A stretch of DNA of 64,000 bases from Caballeronia turbans. Lineage in GTDB: Bacteria > Pseudomonadota > Gammaproteobacteria > Burkholderiales > Burkholderiaceae. The notes below the pieces were generated by a model. It ran no database searches. It worked only from the letters and a program-made list of their open reading frames with translations, and was not told the DNA's origin. Location of the stretch: assembly GCA_001544655.2 (NCBI GenBank), contig FCOD02000003.1, positions 393,023 through 457,022 on the forward strand. The letters are read 5' to 3'. Below, in pieces: positions 8,950 through 17,313 of this stretch; position 1 is the stretch's first letter, and the number at the start of each line of letters is the position of its first letter. The position numbers and the translations under genes were made by a program.

Positions 8950-10563
8950 ATGGAAAATTTGGGTAAGGATGCTATGAAAACAATCAAGCGAGCCCTCTCG
9001 GGCGTGCTGGCGGCAGGCGCACTGCTCACCGCCGGCGCGGCCCTGGCGGTCGAAAACAGTCCAGGCGGTCCCGCTGTCAACGAGATCAACTTCCAGCAGC
9101 CTGTGACAAAGATCGCCGAGGAGCTCTACGGCCTCCATATCTTCATGCTCATCATCTGTACCGTCATTTTCATTGGCGTGTTCGGGGTGATGTTCTATTC
9201 GCTCTTCAAGCATCGCAAGTCGAAAGGCTTCAAGCCGGCCAACTTCCACGAAAGCACTACGGTCGAAATCATCTGGACGATCGTGCCGTTCATCATCGTC
9301 ATTCTGATGGCGCTGCCGGCAACGAAGGCCGTCGTCGCGATGAAGGACACCTCCAACGCCGACCTCACGGTGAAGGTCACCGGCTACCAGTGGAAGTGGG
9401 GCTACGACTACGTGAAGGGTCCGGGCGAGGGCATCAGTTTCCTCTCGACGCTCTCCACGCCGCGCAGCGAAGTGAACGGCCAGAAGCCGATTTCGACGCT
9501 GTATCTGCAGGAAGTCGACAACCCGCTCGTGGTGCCGGTCGACAAGAAGATCCGCATCATCACCACGGCGAACGATGTCGTGCACTCGTGGTACATCCCG
9601 GCGTTCGGTGTGAAGCAGGATGCGATTCCGGGCTTCGTGCGCGATACCTGGTTCAAGGCCGAGAAGGTGGGCACCTATCGCGGCTTCTGTACGGAACTGT
9701 GCGGCAAGGAGCACGCGTACATGCCGGTGGTGGTCGAAGTGCTGTCGGCTGACGACTACGCGAAGTGGGTCGACGCGCAAAAGAAGAAGATGGCCGCCGG
9801 CGCCGACGATCCCCTCAAGACCTACACGATGGAAGAGCTGAAGGCGCGCGGCCAGCAGGTCTACACGTCGAACTGCGCGGTCTGCCACCAGCCGACCGGC
9901 AAGGGTGCGGGCCAGTTCCCGGCGCTCGACGGCTCCAAGATCGCGAACGGCTCGATCGCCGACCATCTGAATATCGTGTTGCACGGCAAGGGTGCGATGC
10001 CGCCGTGGCAAGGCGTGCTGAACGACGTCGAGATTGCATCGGTCGTCACGTTCGAGCGCAACAACTGGGGCAACCACACGGGCGACCTCCTCCAGCCGAA
10101 GCAGGTGATCGACGCCAAAGCGGGCAAGATGCCGGCAGGCGGCGGCACTGCGGCGGCGGCATCGGCGCCTGAGGCTGCGAGCGCCGCGCCCGCGGCAGCC
10201 GAAGCAGGCGCGCCTGCGGCATCGGGCGCCGAAGCGTCGCAAGCCGCCGGGCTGCCCGCGAGCATCTACTTCGAGACGGGCAAGGACACGCTGCCCGCCG
10301 ACGCGAAAAGCGCGGTGGAGGCCGCCGCGGCCTACGCAAAGGCGCATCCGGACGCGAAGATTGCGCTGTCCGGCTTCACCGATGCGACCGGCGGCGCCGA
10401 TCTGAACGCCGATCTCGCGAAGCGCCGCGCGCAAGCCGTGCGCGACGCGTTGAAGGCCGCGGGCGTGTCGGAAGACCGTATCGTGTTGAAGAAACCGGAA
10501 ACCATCACGGGCGGCGCCGATAACAAGGAAGCCCGCCGCGTGGAAATCAGTCCGGCTGCTTGA
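8950..10563 (+). CDS. ctaC: Cytochrome c oxidase subunit II with heme c and C-terminal OmpA-like domain
   Basis: A 537-residue four-part protein. A signal peptide is followed by two membrane helices (about 60-85 and 110-130) and the cupredoxin domain carrying CuA, with the ligand motif FCTELCGKEHAYMPV. A cytochrome c domain has CAVCH at residues 309-313. After an Ala/Pro-rich linker (about 397-435) comes an OmpA-like peptidoglycan-binding domain (about 436-537). It receives electrons from cytochrome c and passes them to subunit I. The ATG at 8974 (MKTIKR) is an alternative start with a good AAGGA. The OmpA tail is unusual for the family at large. Confidence 0.95.
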   Translation: MENLGKDAMKTIKRALSGVLAAGALLTAGAALAVENSPGGPAVNEINFQQPVTKIAEELYGLHIFMLIICTVIFIGVFGVMFYSLFKHRKSKGFKPANFHESTTVEIIWTIVPFIIVILMALPATKAVVAMKDTSNADLTVKVTGYQWKWGYDYVKGPGEGISFLSTLSTPRSEVNGQKPISTLYLQEVDNPLVVPVDKKIRIITTANDVVHSWYIPAFGVKQDAIPGFVRDTWFKAEKVGTYRGFCTELCGKEHAYMPVVVEVLSADDYAKWVDAQKKKMAAGADDPLKTYTMEELKARGQQVYTSNCAVCHQPTGKGAGQFPALDGSKIANGSIADHLNIVLHGKGAMPPWQGVLNDVEIASVVTFERNNWGNHTGDLLQPKQVIDAKAGKMPAGGGTAAAASAPEAASAAPAAAEAGAPAASGAEASQAAGLPASIYFETGKDTLPADAKSAVEAAAAYAKAHPDAKIALSGFTDATGGADLNADLAKRRAQAVRDALKAAGVSEDRIVLKKPETITGGADNKEARRVEISPAA

Positions 10564-10658
10564 CGTGCCGAGCGTGTCGCTTTCCTTCGCCCGACAGCAA
10601 CGGAAAGCCACGCGTCATTGCCAAGTGCCCCGAGTATTCGCTTTAGGAGATGATTGTC

Positions 10659-12269
10659 ATGTCTAGCATCGGACACGATGTAGGCGCAGGTCACGACCAC
10701 GCGCACGACCATGCGCACGAGACGCCGCATGGCTGGCGCCGGTGGCTCTTCGCCACCAACCACAAGGACATCGGTACGCTGTACCTGTTGTTCTCTTTCA
10801 TCATGTTCCTCTCGGGGGGCGTGATGGCGCTCGGCATCCGTGCCGAGCTGTTCGAGCCGGGCCTGCAGATCATGCGTCCCGAGTTCTTCAATCAGCTGAC
10901 CACCATGCACGGCCTCATCATGGTGTTCGGCGCGATCATGCCGGCGTTCGTCGGTTTCGCGAACTGGATGGTGCCGCTGCAGATCGGCGCATCGGATATG
11001 GCGTTCGCGCGGATGAACAACTTCAGCTTCTGGCTGCTGCCGGCCGCTGCGGTGCTGCTCGTCGGCTCGTTCTTCGTGCCGGGCGGCGCAACCGCCGCGG
11101 GCTGGACGCTCTACGCGCCGCTCTCCACGCAGATGGGCCCGGGCATGGACTTCGCGATTTTCGCGGTCCACATCATGGGTGCGTCGTCGATCATGGGCGG
11201 GATCAACATCGTCGTGACGATCCTGAACATGCGCGCGCCCGGCATGACGCTCATGAAGATGCCGATGTTCGCGTGGACGTGGCTCATCACCGCGTACCTG
11301 CTGATCGCCGTGATGCCGGTTCTCGCCGGCGCGATCACGATGGTGCTCTTCGACCGTCACTTCGGCACGTCGTTCTTCAACGCGGCGGGCGGCGGCGATC
11401 CGGTCATGTACCAGCACATCTTCTGGTTCTTCGGTCACCCCGAGGTGTACATTATGATCTTGCCGGCGTTCGGGATCGTGTCGCAGGTGATCCCGGCGTT
11501 CTCGCGCAAGCCGTTGTTCGGCTATAGCTCGATGGTGTACGCGACCGCGTCGATCGCGATTCTGTCGTTCATGGTGTGGGCGCACCACATGTTCGCGACC
11601 GGCATGCCGGTGACGGGCCAGTTGTTCTTCATGTACGCGACGATGCTGATCGCGGTCCCGACGGGCGTGAAGGTGTTCAACTGGGTGGCGACGATGTGGC
11701 GCGGCGCGCTCTCCTTCGAGACCCCGATGCTCTTCGCGATCGGCTTCCTGTTCGTGTTCACGATGGGCGGCTTCACGGGCCTGATCCTGTCGATGGCGCC
11801 GCTCGACATCCAGATGCACGGCACGTATTACGTGGTGGCGCACTTCCACTACGTGCTCGTGGCGGGTTCGCTCTTCGCGCTGTTCGCGGGCTGGTACTAC
11901 TGGGCGCCGAAGTGGACCGGCTGGATGTACAACGAAATGCGCGGAAAGATCCACTTCTGGGCGTCGATGATCTTCTTCAACATCACGTTCTTCCCGATGC
12001 ACTTCCTGGGTCTCGCCGGCATGCCGCGCCGCTATGCGGACTACCCGGCGCAGTTCACGGACTTCAACCAGGTCGCGACGATCGGCGCATTCGGCTTCGG
12101 CCTCGCGCAGGTGTACTTCCTGTTCGCGGTCGCGCTGCCTACTTATCGTGGCGGCGGTGAACTCGAGAAGGCGGGCGACAAGCCGTGGGATGGCGCGGAA
12201 GGCCTCGAATGGACCGTGCCGAGCCCGGCGCCGTTCCATACGTTCGAGCATCCGCCGACGGTCGAATAA
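10659..12269 (+). CDS. ctaD: Cytochrome c oxidase subunit I (aa3 type)
   Basis: The 536-residue catalytic subunit with about 12 membrane helices. It reduces oxygen to water and pumps protons. GHPEVYIMILPAFG contains the CuB histidine and the cross-linked tyrosine of A1-type oxidases; WAHHMF gives the CuB pair, and YVVAHFHYVLV the heme ligands. The first 24 residues contain seven histidines (see findings). The ATG at 10659 is preferred over 10650 because TTAGGAGA lies at the right distance upstream. Confidence 0.97.
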   Translation: MSSIGHDVGAGHDHAHDHAHETPHGWRRWLFATNHKDIGTLYLLFSFIMFLSGGVMALGIRAELFEPGLQIMRPEFFNQLTTMHGLIMVFGAIMPAFVGFANWMVPLQIGASDMAFARMNNFSFWLLPAAAVLLVGSFFVPGGATAAGWTLYAPLSTQMGPGMDFAIFAVHIMGASSIMGGINIVVTILNMRAPGMTLMKMPMFAWTWLITAYLLIAVMPVLAGAITMVLFDRHFGTSFFNAAGGGDPVMYQHIFWFFGHPEVYIMILPAFGIVSQVIPAFSRKPLFGYSSMVYATASIAILSFMVWAHHMFATGMPVTGQLFFMYATMLIAVPTGVKVFNWVATMWRGALSFETPMLFAIGFLFVFTMGGFTGLILSMAPLDIQMHGTYYVVAHFHYVLVAGSLFALFAGWYYWAPKWTGWMYNEMRGKIHFWASMIFFNITFFPMHFLGLAGMPRRYADYPAQFTDFNQVATIGAFGFGLAQVYFLFAVALPTYRGGGELEKAGDKPWDGAEGLEWTVPSPAPFHTFEHPPTVE

Positions 12270-12281
12270 GTAGTCAGTCTG

Positions 12282-12315
12282 GTTCGCGGGGCTTCGTTGA
12301 ACGTGCCCCGCGAAC
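12282..12315 (+). repeat. Intercistronic hairpin ctaD - small assembly gene
   Basis: A perfect 11-bp inverted repeat (GTTCGCGGGGC at 12282-12292, complement at 12305-12315) followed by GAAAAAG lies directly after ctaD. Without a T-run it is not a full terminator on the plus strand; it may protect the ctaD mRNA end or lower expression of the assembly genes relative to the structural subunits. Confidence 0.6.
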
Positions 12316-12332
12316 GAAAAAGTCAGGAAAGC

Positions 12333-12473
12333 ATGGCCCCGAATCCACAAAAAAGACGCACGCCCGAGGAAATTCGCGCGGGCAACAAGCGGCTCGGAAT
12401 CATCATGGTGTTGGTTGCCGCCGTCTTCTTTCTGGGTATCGTCGTCAGGCAATATCTGTTGTCGCGAGGGTAG
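12333..12473 (+). CDS. Cytochrome oxidase small assembly protein
   Basis: A 46-residue protein with a basic N-terminus (RRTPEEIRAGNKRLG) and one membrane helix (IIMVLVAAVFFLGIVV). Small proteins of this form occur between ctaD and ctaG in beta-proteobacteria and are annotated as oxidase assembly factors. AGGAAAGC precedes the ATG. The ctaG start follows after ten bases, so the two are probably co-translated. Its exact role is unknown. Confidence 0.8.
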   Translation: MAPNPQKRRTPEEIRAGNKRLGIIMVLVAAVFFLGIVVRQYLLSRG

Positions 12474-12482
12474 GAAAGCAAC

Positions 12483-13055
12483 GTGTCCACTCAGCAGGAA
12501 AATTCGCATGTCGACCGGTCCTTCAACCGGTCGATGCTGGTTAAGCTCTTCGTCGTGGCGGCGCTGATGTTCGGCTTTGGCTTCGCGCTCGTGCCGATGT
12601 ACAGGGCGATCTGCCAGATCACGGGCATCAACAATCTCGTGCAGCGCGATGTCGGTGCGCGTGAGGCGAAGAATACGCAGGTCGACATGACCCGCACGAT
12701 CTCGATCGAGTTCGACGCGAACGCGCGCGGGCCGCTGAGGTTCAAGCCCGAGCAGAACACGCTGGATATTCACCCGGGCGAAGTGATGACGGTGATGTAC
12801 GACGTGACCAACGAGCAGAATCGCACGGTGAACGCGCAGGCGATCCCGAGCTATGCGCCGAAGCAGGCCACCGAGTACTTCAAGAAGATCGAATGCTTTT
12901 GTTTTACGCAGCAGACGCTCGCGCCGAACGAGACCAAGCGCATGCCGGTCGTGTTCGTCGTCGATCCGAAGCTGCCGAAGGATGTGAAGACGATCACGCT
13001 GTCGTACACGTTCTTCGAGTTGAACGCGCCGAAGTCGGTCGCGAAAGGTTCATGA
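12483..13055 (+). CDS. ctaG: Cytochrome c oxidase assembly protein CtaG/Cox11
   Basis: A 190-residue membrane-anchored copper chaperone that inserts CuB into subunit I. One N-terminal helix (about 18-38) is followed by a periplasmic immunoglobulin-like domain with the copper-binding motif ECFCFTQQTL and the conserved KRMPVVFVVDP segment. The GTG at 12483 is taken as the start after AGGAAAGCAAC. Confidence 0.95.
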   Translation: MSTQQENSHVDRSFNRSMLVKLFVVAALMFGFGFALVPMYRAICQITGINNLVQRDVGAREAKNTQVDMTRTISIEFDANARGPLRFKPEQNTLDIHPGEVMTVMYDVTNEQNRTVNAQAIPSYAPKQATEYFKKIECFCFTQQTLAPNETKRMPVVFVVDPKLPKDVKTITLSYTFFELNAPKSVAKGS

Positions 13056-13059
13056 CGCC

Positions 13060-13263
13060 ATGCGCGCGGACACGCCGAACAAGGGCGGTTTCCTCAAGCT
13101 CGTGAAGGCGGTGTTCTGGTCGTTCTTCGGGGTGCGCCGCCGGGCCGACCTGGAACGCGATGCCGCGCAGTTGAACCCGCTGCATCTGATTGCGGCGGGC
13201 GTCATCGGAGCGGTGCTGTTCATCGTCGTGTTGCTGCTCGTCGTGCGCGCGGTAGTGGGATAG
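13060..13263 (+). CDS. DUF2970 domain-containing small membrane protein
   Basis: A 67-residue protein. The first half (FLKLVKAVFWSFFGVRRRAD) is amphipathic and basic, and the second half is one membrane helix ending VVRAVVG. DUF2970 proteins sit between ctaG and ctaE in many beta-proteobacterial oxidase clusters, and their function is unknown. It begins four bases after the ctaG stop, so it is very probably in the same transcript. Confidence 0.85.
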   Translation: MRADTPNKGGFLKLVKAVFWSFFGVRRRADLERDAAQLNPLHLIAAGVIGAVLFIVVLLLVVRAVVG

Positions 13264-13279
13264 ACGGAAAAGGCAGGGC

Positions 13280-13360
13280 ATGGCCGACGCACGTGCAGTC
13301 GGGCAACCGGCGGCAAAAGAAAATTCAAGCAACTGGATCGAAGTGGAGAATCAACAATGA
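13280..13360 (+). CDS. Candidate 26-residue ORF coupled to ctaE
   Basis: A short frame starts at the ATG at 13280 and ends in a TGA that overlaps the ctaE start codon (ATGA at 13357-13360). An AAGGCAGG sequence lies upstream. The predicted peptide is polar with no membrane segment and resembles no family I know. It could be a translational coupler for ctaE or simply chance; only the overlap and the ribosome-binding site argue for it. Confidence 0.3.
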   Translation: MADARAVGQPAAKENSSNWIEVENQQ

Positions 13361-14214
13361 GCGGTCAAAACGAGAGCCCGTACTATTTCGTGCCGCATCC
13401 GTCGCGGCATCCGGTGATGGCTGCAACTGGCTTGCTGATCATGCTGGCCTCGCTGGCGTCGTGGGTGAACGGCCATAGCTTCGGGCCGGCCGGCACGTTC
13501 ATCGGCCTGCTGTTCGTGTTGTTCGTGCTGTGGCACTGGTTCGGCGACGCGATCTCCGAATCCGAAGGCGGCATGTACGGCAAGCGCGTCGATGTGTCGT
13601 ACCGCTGGAGCATGAGCTGGTTCATCTTCTCCGAAGTCATGTTCTTCGCGGCGTTCTTCGGCGCGCTCTTCTATGCCCGCGCAATCGCGATGCATGAACT
13701 CGGCAGCCTCGACTACAAGCTCATTTGGCCTGACTTCACCGCCGTGTGGCCGAACAACGGCCCTGCCGCGCTCGTGCCGCATTTCCGCGCGATGGTGCCG
13801 TGGCCCCTGCCGACCATCAACACGGCGCTGCTGCTGTCCTCCGGCGCAACGCTGACGGTGGCGCACCACGCGCTGCGTGAAGATCATCGCATGAAGGCGA
13901 TCATCTGGCTGGGTGCGACCGTGCTGCTCGGTCTGATCTTCCTGTTCTGCCAGGGCTACGAGTATTTTCACGCGTATAACGAACTCAACCTGACGCTCAA
14001 CTCGGGCGTGTACGGCTCGACGTTCTTCCTGCTGACCGGCTTCCACGGCTTCCACGTGTTCCTGGGCGGTACGATGTTGGCCGTGGTGATGTTCCGTTTG
14101 ATCCGCGGCCACTTCTCGGCGGAGCACCACTTCGCGTTCGAAGGCGCGGCGTGGTACTGGCACTTCGTCGACGTCGTGTGGCTGGGTCTGTACGTCGTCG
14201 TCTACTGGCTGTAA
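13357..14214 (+). CDS. ctaE: Cytochrome c oxidase subunit III
   Basis: A 285-residue integral membrane subunit with seven predicted helices that stabilises the oxygen site of the aa3 oxidase. The start YYFVPHPSRHPV and the conserved TGFHGFHVFLGG and WYWHFVDVVWLGLYVVVYW segments are diagnostic. Length is normal. It is the last structural subunit of the plus-strand cluster before the oppositely oriented DUF2909 gene. Confidence 0.97.
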   Translation: MSGQNESPYYFVPHPSRHPVMAATGLLIMLASLASWVNGHSFGPAGTFIGLLFVLFVLWHWFGDAISESEGGMYGKRVDVSYRWSMSWFIFSEVMFFAAFFGALFYARAIAMHELGSLDYKLIWPDFTAVWPNNGPAALVPHFRAMVPWPLPTINTALLLSSGATLTVAHHALREDHRMKAIIWLGATVLLGLIFLFCQGYEYFHAYNELNLTLNSGVYGSTFFLLTGFHGFHVFLGGTMLAVVMFRLIRGHFSAEHHFAFEGAAWYWHFVDVVWLGLYVVVYWL

Positions 14215-14304
14215 TGAATATCGAAGCGGGCGCGCGCGGTGCGCCGTCCGCGATGCAAGGCCGGCGGCGACGCCGGTCCGAGAGCAAAGAAGCAGTGACC
14301 AACA

Positions 14305-14333
14305 CGCCGCCCTCGACGTCTCAAGGGGCGGCG
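14305..14333 (+). terminator. Hairpin downstream of ctaE
   Basis: A perfect 8-bp inverted repeat (CGCCGCCC at 14305-14312, complement at 14326-14333) is followed by TTGTCGTTT, a weak T-rich tail. It lies between ctaE and the convergent DUF2909 gene and is the only terminator candidate there. The 192 bases between the two genes otherwise contain no supported gene. Confidence 0.45.
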
Positions 14334-14406
14334 TTGTCGTTTCGAGGACGTCGAAAGGTGCCGCGGCGCGACAATACGTCTCGTAGGGCCGTACCCGGGC
14401 GGTGGG

Positions 14407-14616
14407 TTATCGTCCGATGGGAATGCCCGACGACTGAATCCAGCCCATCCAGTGCGCGAACAGGATGAAGAGGAAGAGCGAGATGGACAGCCCCACGCGT
14501 GCCGCGAGCGACCAGACCATCCGCTTCGTCCTGCCCCGGTCGGTCATCATGAAGTAGAGCGCCGAACCCAGGCTGCCGATGATAAGGATGAATGCAATAG
14601 CAACGATGATGTGCAT
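14407..14616 (-). CDS. Twin transmembrane protein (DUF2909)
   Basis: A 69-residue protein with two hydrophobic helices (about residues 3-23 and 42-61) joined by a basic loop (TDRGRTKRM). This is the DUF2909 twin-transmembrane pattern, typically found inside beta-proteobacterial aa3 oxidase clusters between ctaE and SURF1 on the opposite strand, as here. The function is unknown. Confidence 0.8.
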   Translation of the reverse strand: MHIIVAIAFILIIGSLGSALYFMMTDRGRTKRMVWSLAARVGLSISLFLFILFAHWMGWIQSSGIPIGR

Positions 14617-14741
14617 GAAACCAGCCAGCGTTTTTGCTCAGGAACCACAGCGAGCAGTATGAATTTGGATCATCTCATTATCTCACTCGACAGATCGCGC
14701 CGTGCGGCGCCCGACCGGATCCCGGCACTAAGGCTGGCAGC

Positions 14742-15485
14742 ATGAAGATCCGGTTCTGGCCCGCGCTGCTGATTCTGATCGTCGTTGCGGTGACCGTGCG
14801 GCTCGGCTTCTGGCAACGCGATCGCGCGCATCAGAAAGAAGCGCTCAACGCACAGATCGTCGCGTTCGAGGACGCACCGGTGCGAGAAGTCGGCGTCGAG
14901 CCGATACCGCTCAAGTCGATCGAATTCCACCGCGTGGAGGCGCGCGGCGAGTTTCTGCCGGAACGCGTCGTGTATCTGGACAATCGTCCGTATAACGACC
15001 AGCCGGGCTTTTATGTCGTGATGCCGCTTAAACTCGAGGGCGGCGGCTATGTGCTCGTGAATCGCGGATGGCTGCCGCGCAACATGGCGGACCGCACGGG
15101 CATCGAGTCGTATGAAACGCCGAAGGGCGTCGTCGAGGTGCAAGGCATCGCGCGCGCGAATGCGTCGCAGGCGTTCGAGCTGGGCAGCGGCGGATCGGCC
15201 GCGCACAAGGAAATTCGGCAGAACCTCGATATCAGGTCGTATGCGGCCGAAACCGGGCTCGCCTTCCAGCCGTTCGTGATTCAGCAGACGAACGACACCG
15301 GCGACAAGCTCGTGCGCAACTGGCCCGCGCCGACGCTCGGCGTCGAGCGCAATTACGGATACATGCTCCAGTGGTGGGGCATGGCGGCCGCGGCTATCGG
15401 GTTTGGCCTGTATGCCGCGCGCCGCGCCGCGAAGAAGGGCGACGAGCCCGACGAGCGCGACGACGAAGCCGAGCACCACGCCTGA
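14742..15485 (+). CDS. SURF1 family heme A insertion protein
   Basis: A 247-residue protein with one membrane helix at each end and a periplasmic domain between them. It assists insertion of heme A into subunit I. The N-terminal LGFWQRDRAHQKEAL, the central VNRGWLP and the C-terminal NYGYMLQWWGMA segments are the family signatures. The ATG at 14742 gives the expected N-terminal helix; the open frame upstream has no similarity. Confidence 0.92.
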   Translation: MKIRFWPALLILIVVAVTVRLGFWQRDRAHQKEALNAQIVAFEDAPVREVGVEPIPLKSIEFHRVEARGEFLPERVVYLDNRPYNDQPGFYVVMPLKLEGGGYVLVNRGWLPRNMADRTGIESYETPKGVVEVQGIARANASQAFELGSGGSAAHKEIRQNLDIRSYAAETGLAFQPFVIQQTNDTGDKLVRNWPAPTLGVERNYGYMLQWWGMAAAAIGFGLYAARRAAKKGDEPDERDDEAEHHA

Positions 15486-15516
15486 CAATCGACCGAACAG
15501 AGACAAGTCTCCACCG

Positions 15517-16170
15517 ATGCAATCACAACGCCCCACCGCCGCCGCCGACAAGGCGCGCACGCCACAACGAACCGCCAGAAAAGGCTCCTGGATCAGCGGC
15601 CGCTGGATGCTCCTGCTGCTCGCGCTGGTGTGCGCCGCGCCGGTGATCGCGTCGTACCTGATGTACTACGTGTTCAAGCCGGCAGGCGGCACGTCGAGCT
15701 ACGGTGCGCTGATCGACCCGCAGCGCCCGATCCCGGCGCAACTCGTCGTCATCGACGAGAAAGGGCAGAGCCTGCCGTTCAAGTCGCTCGAAGGCAAATG
15801 GCTGATGATCACGGTCAACGGCAGCGACTGCGACGAACAATGCGCGACGCGCCTCTATTTCATGCGCCAGGTGCGCGCGCTGCAATCGGGCGAGCGCGAT
15901 CGCGTCGTGAACGTCTGGCTGCGAACCGATGACAAACCAGTGTCCGACGTCATCAAGACCGCATACCCGCAGCCGGATACGCGCATGCTCGTCGCGGACG
16001 ACAAGTCGATCGCGGCGTGGCTGCCCGTCGACGACGGCACGAAACTCACGGATCACATTTTTCTCGTCGATCCGAATGGCAATCTGATGATGCGCTTTCC
16101 GAAGAACCCCGATCCGAAGAAGATCAACGCGGATCTGGCGAAGCTTCTGAAGTGGTCGCGCATCGGTTAA
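15517..16170 (+). CDS. Cytochrome oxidase-linked membrane protein with thioredoxin-like domain
   Basis: A 217-residue protein with a basic N-terminus, one membrane helix (about residues 30-50) and a periplasmic domain of thioredoxin or SCO-like form. A GSDCDEQC motif near residue 107 has two cysteines in CxxxC spacing, like SCO proteins, and DHIFLVDPNGNLMM resembles the end of the SCO fold. It lies between SURF1 and ctaA, so a role in copper or thiol handling during oxidase assembly is likely but unproven. Confidence 0.75.
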   Translation: MQSQRPTAAADKARTPQRTARKGSWISGRWMLLLLALVCAAPVIASYLMYYVFKPAGGTSSYGALIDPQRPIPAQLVVIDEKGQSLPFKSLEGKWLMITVNGSDCDEQCATRLYFMRQVRALQSGERDRVVNVWLRTDDKPVSDVIKTAYPQPDTRMLVADDKSIAAWLPVDDGTKLTDHIFLVDPNGNLMMRFPKNPDPKKINADLAKLLKWSRIG

Positions 16171-16194
16171 AACGCGGGCTGAAGGTAAGAGAGC

Positions 16195-17304
16195 ATGTTT
16201 TTACTGCAACTGGGTCTGATCGGCATCTGCATCGCGCTGCTGCCGCTTTCGTATGTCTGGGTCAAGGCCGATGACAACAAGTTCAGGAAGCTCGTCTGGC
16301 TGACGACGTTCCTGACGCTCGATCTCATCATGTTCGGCGGCTTCACCCGCCTCACCGATTCCGGCCTCGGCTGCCCCGACTGGCCGGGCTGCTACGGCAC
16401 GTCGTCGCCCTTCATCGCGCACGCGCAAATTTCCGCCGCGTATCAGGCAATGCCGACCGGCCCCGTCAGCATGGTGAAGGCGTGGATCGAGATGCTGCAT
16501 CGTTACTTCGCGATGGCGATCGGCGTGCTGATCATCGCGCAGGTGATCATCGCGTGGACCGCGCGCATCAAGAAGCGTCCGCTGCATGTGTCGCCGTGGT
16601 GGCCGACCGGGATCCTGGCGCTCATCCTGCTGCAAGGTGCGTTCGGCGCGTGGACCGTCACGCTCAAGCTGCAACCGGTGATCGTCACGACGCACCTGCT
16701 GCTCGGCCTCGCGCTGCTCGGCGTGCTCGGCTGGCTCGCGGCGCGCATGACGCCGATTCCATCGCTCGATTCGGGCGCCGCGCGCTGGATGCCCGCCGCG
16801 GCATTCGGGCTGCTGCTGCTCGTCGCGCAGATCGCGCTCGGCGGCTGGGTCAGCACGAACTACGCGGTGCTGGCGTGCACGGACTTCCCGCTGTGCAATG
16901 GCCAATGGGTTCCCCCGATGAACTTCGAGCATGGCTTCCATCTGTGGCGCGCCCTCGGCATGACCGGCGACGGCGACGTGATCTCGCAGGACGCGCTCGT
17001 CGCAATTCACTGGACGCATCGCACGTTCGCGGTGGTCGTCGTGCTGTATCTGCTCTGGCTTGCACTGAGACTGCGACGTTTCGAATCTCTGCGAAAGCCC
17101 GCAAACGGCGTATTGTTGATGATCGTCGTCCAGTTCCTGACGGGCATGTCGAACGTCGTGCTGCAATGGCCGTTGGCGGTCGCGGTCGCGCACAACGGCG
17201 GGGCCGCGATCCTGTTGCTGCTACTCGTTATGCTAAACTTTCGAATCTCTTCCAGCCGTCCCGGCCGCGCCGCAGTTCCCGCGCGCGACGTCGTTTCAGC
17301 GTGA
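16195..17304 (+). CDS. ctaA: Heme A synthase (COX15/CtaA)
   Basis: A 369-residue membrane enzyme with eight predicted helices that oxidises the C8 methyl of heme O to the formyl of heme A. The motifs GGFTRLTDSGLGCPDWPGC and WIEMLHRYFAM with the conserved heme histidine are near the N-terminus, and AIHWTHRTFAVVVV lies in the second half, reflecting the internal duplication of the family. Cysteine pairs are present in the first and third periplasmic loops. ctaB follows after nine bases. Confidence 0.95.
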   Translation: MFLLQLGLIGICIALLPLSYVWVKADDNKFRKLVWLTTFLTLDLIMFGGFTRLTDSGLGCPDWPGCYGTSSPFIAHAQISAAYQAMPTGPVSMVKAWIEMLHRYFAMAIGVLIIAQVIIAWTARIKKRPLHVSPWWPTGILALILLQGAFGAWTVTLKLQPVIVTTHLLLGLALLGVLGWLAARMTPIPSLDSGAARWMPAAAFGLLLLVAQIALGGWVSTNYAVLACTDFPLCNGQWVPPMNFEHGFHLWRALGMTGDGDVISQDALVAIHWTHRTFAVVVVLYLLWLALRLRRFESLRKPANGVLLMIVVQFLTGMSNVVLQWPLAVAVAHNGGAAILLLLLVMLNFRISSSRPGRAAVPARDVVSA

Positions 17305-17313
17305 CTCCACATC

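Noticed and set aside
10332-12773. 813-residue open frame opposite ctaD and its neighbours
   Set aside because: It is made of Arg/His/Glu-rich low-complexity sequence on the strand opposite cytochrome oxidase genes; a GC-skew shadow.
14151-14468. Open frame running from the end of ctaE into the DUF2909 gene
   Set aside because: It overlaps a structural gene and a conserved small gene, is Arg/Ser-rich, and resembles no family.
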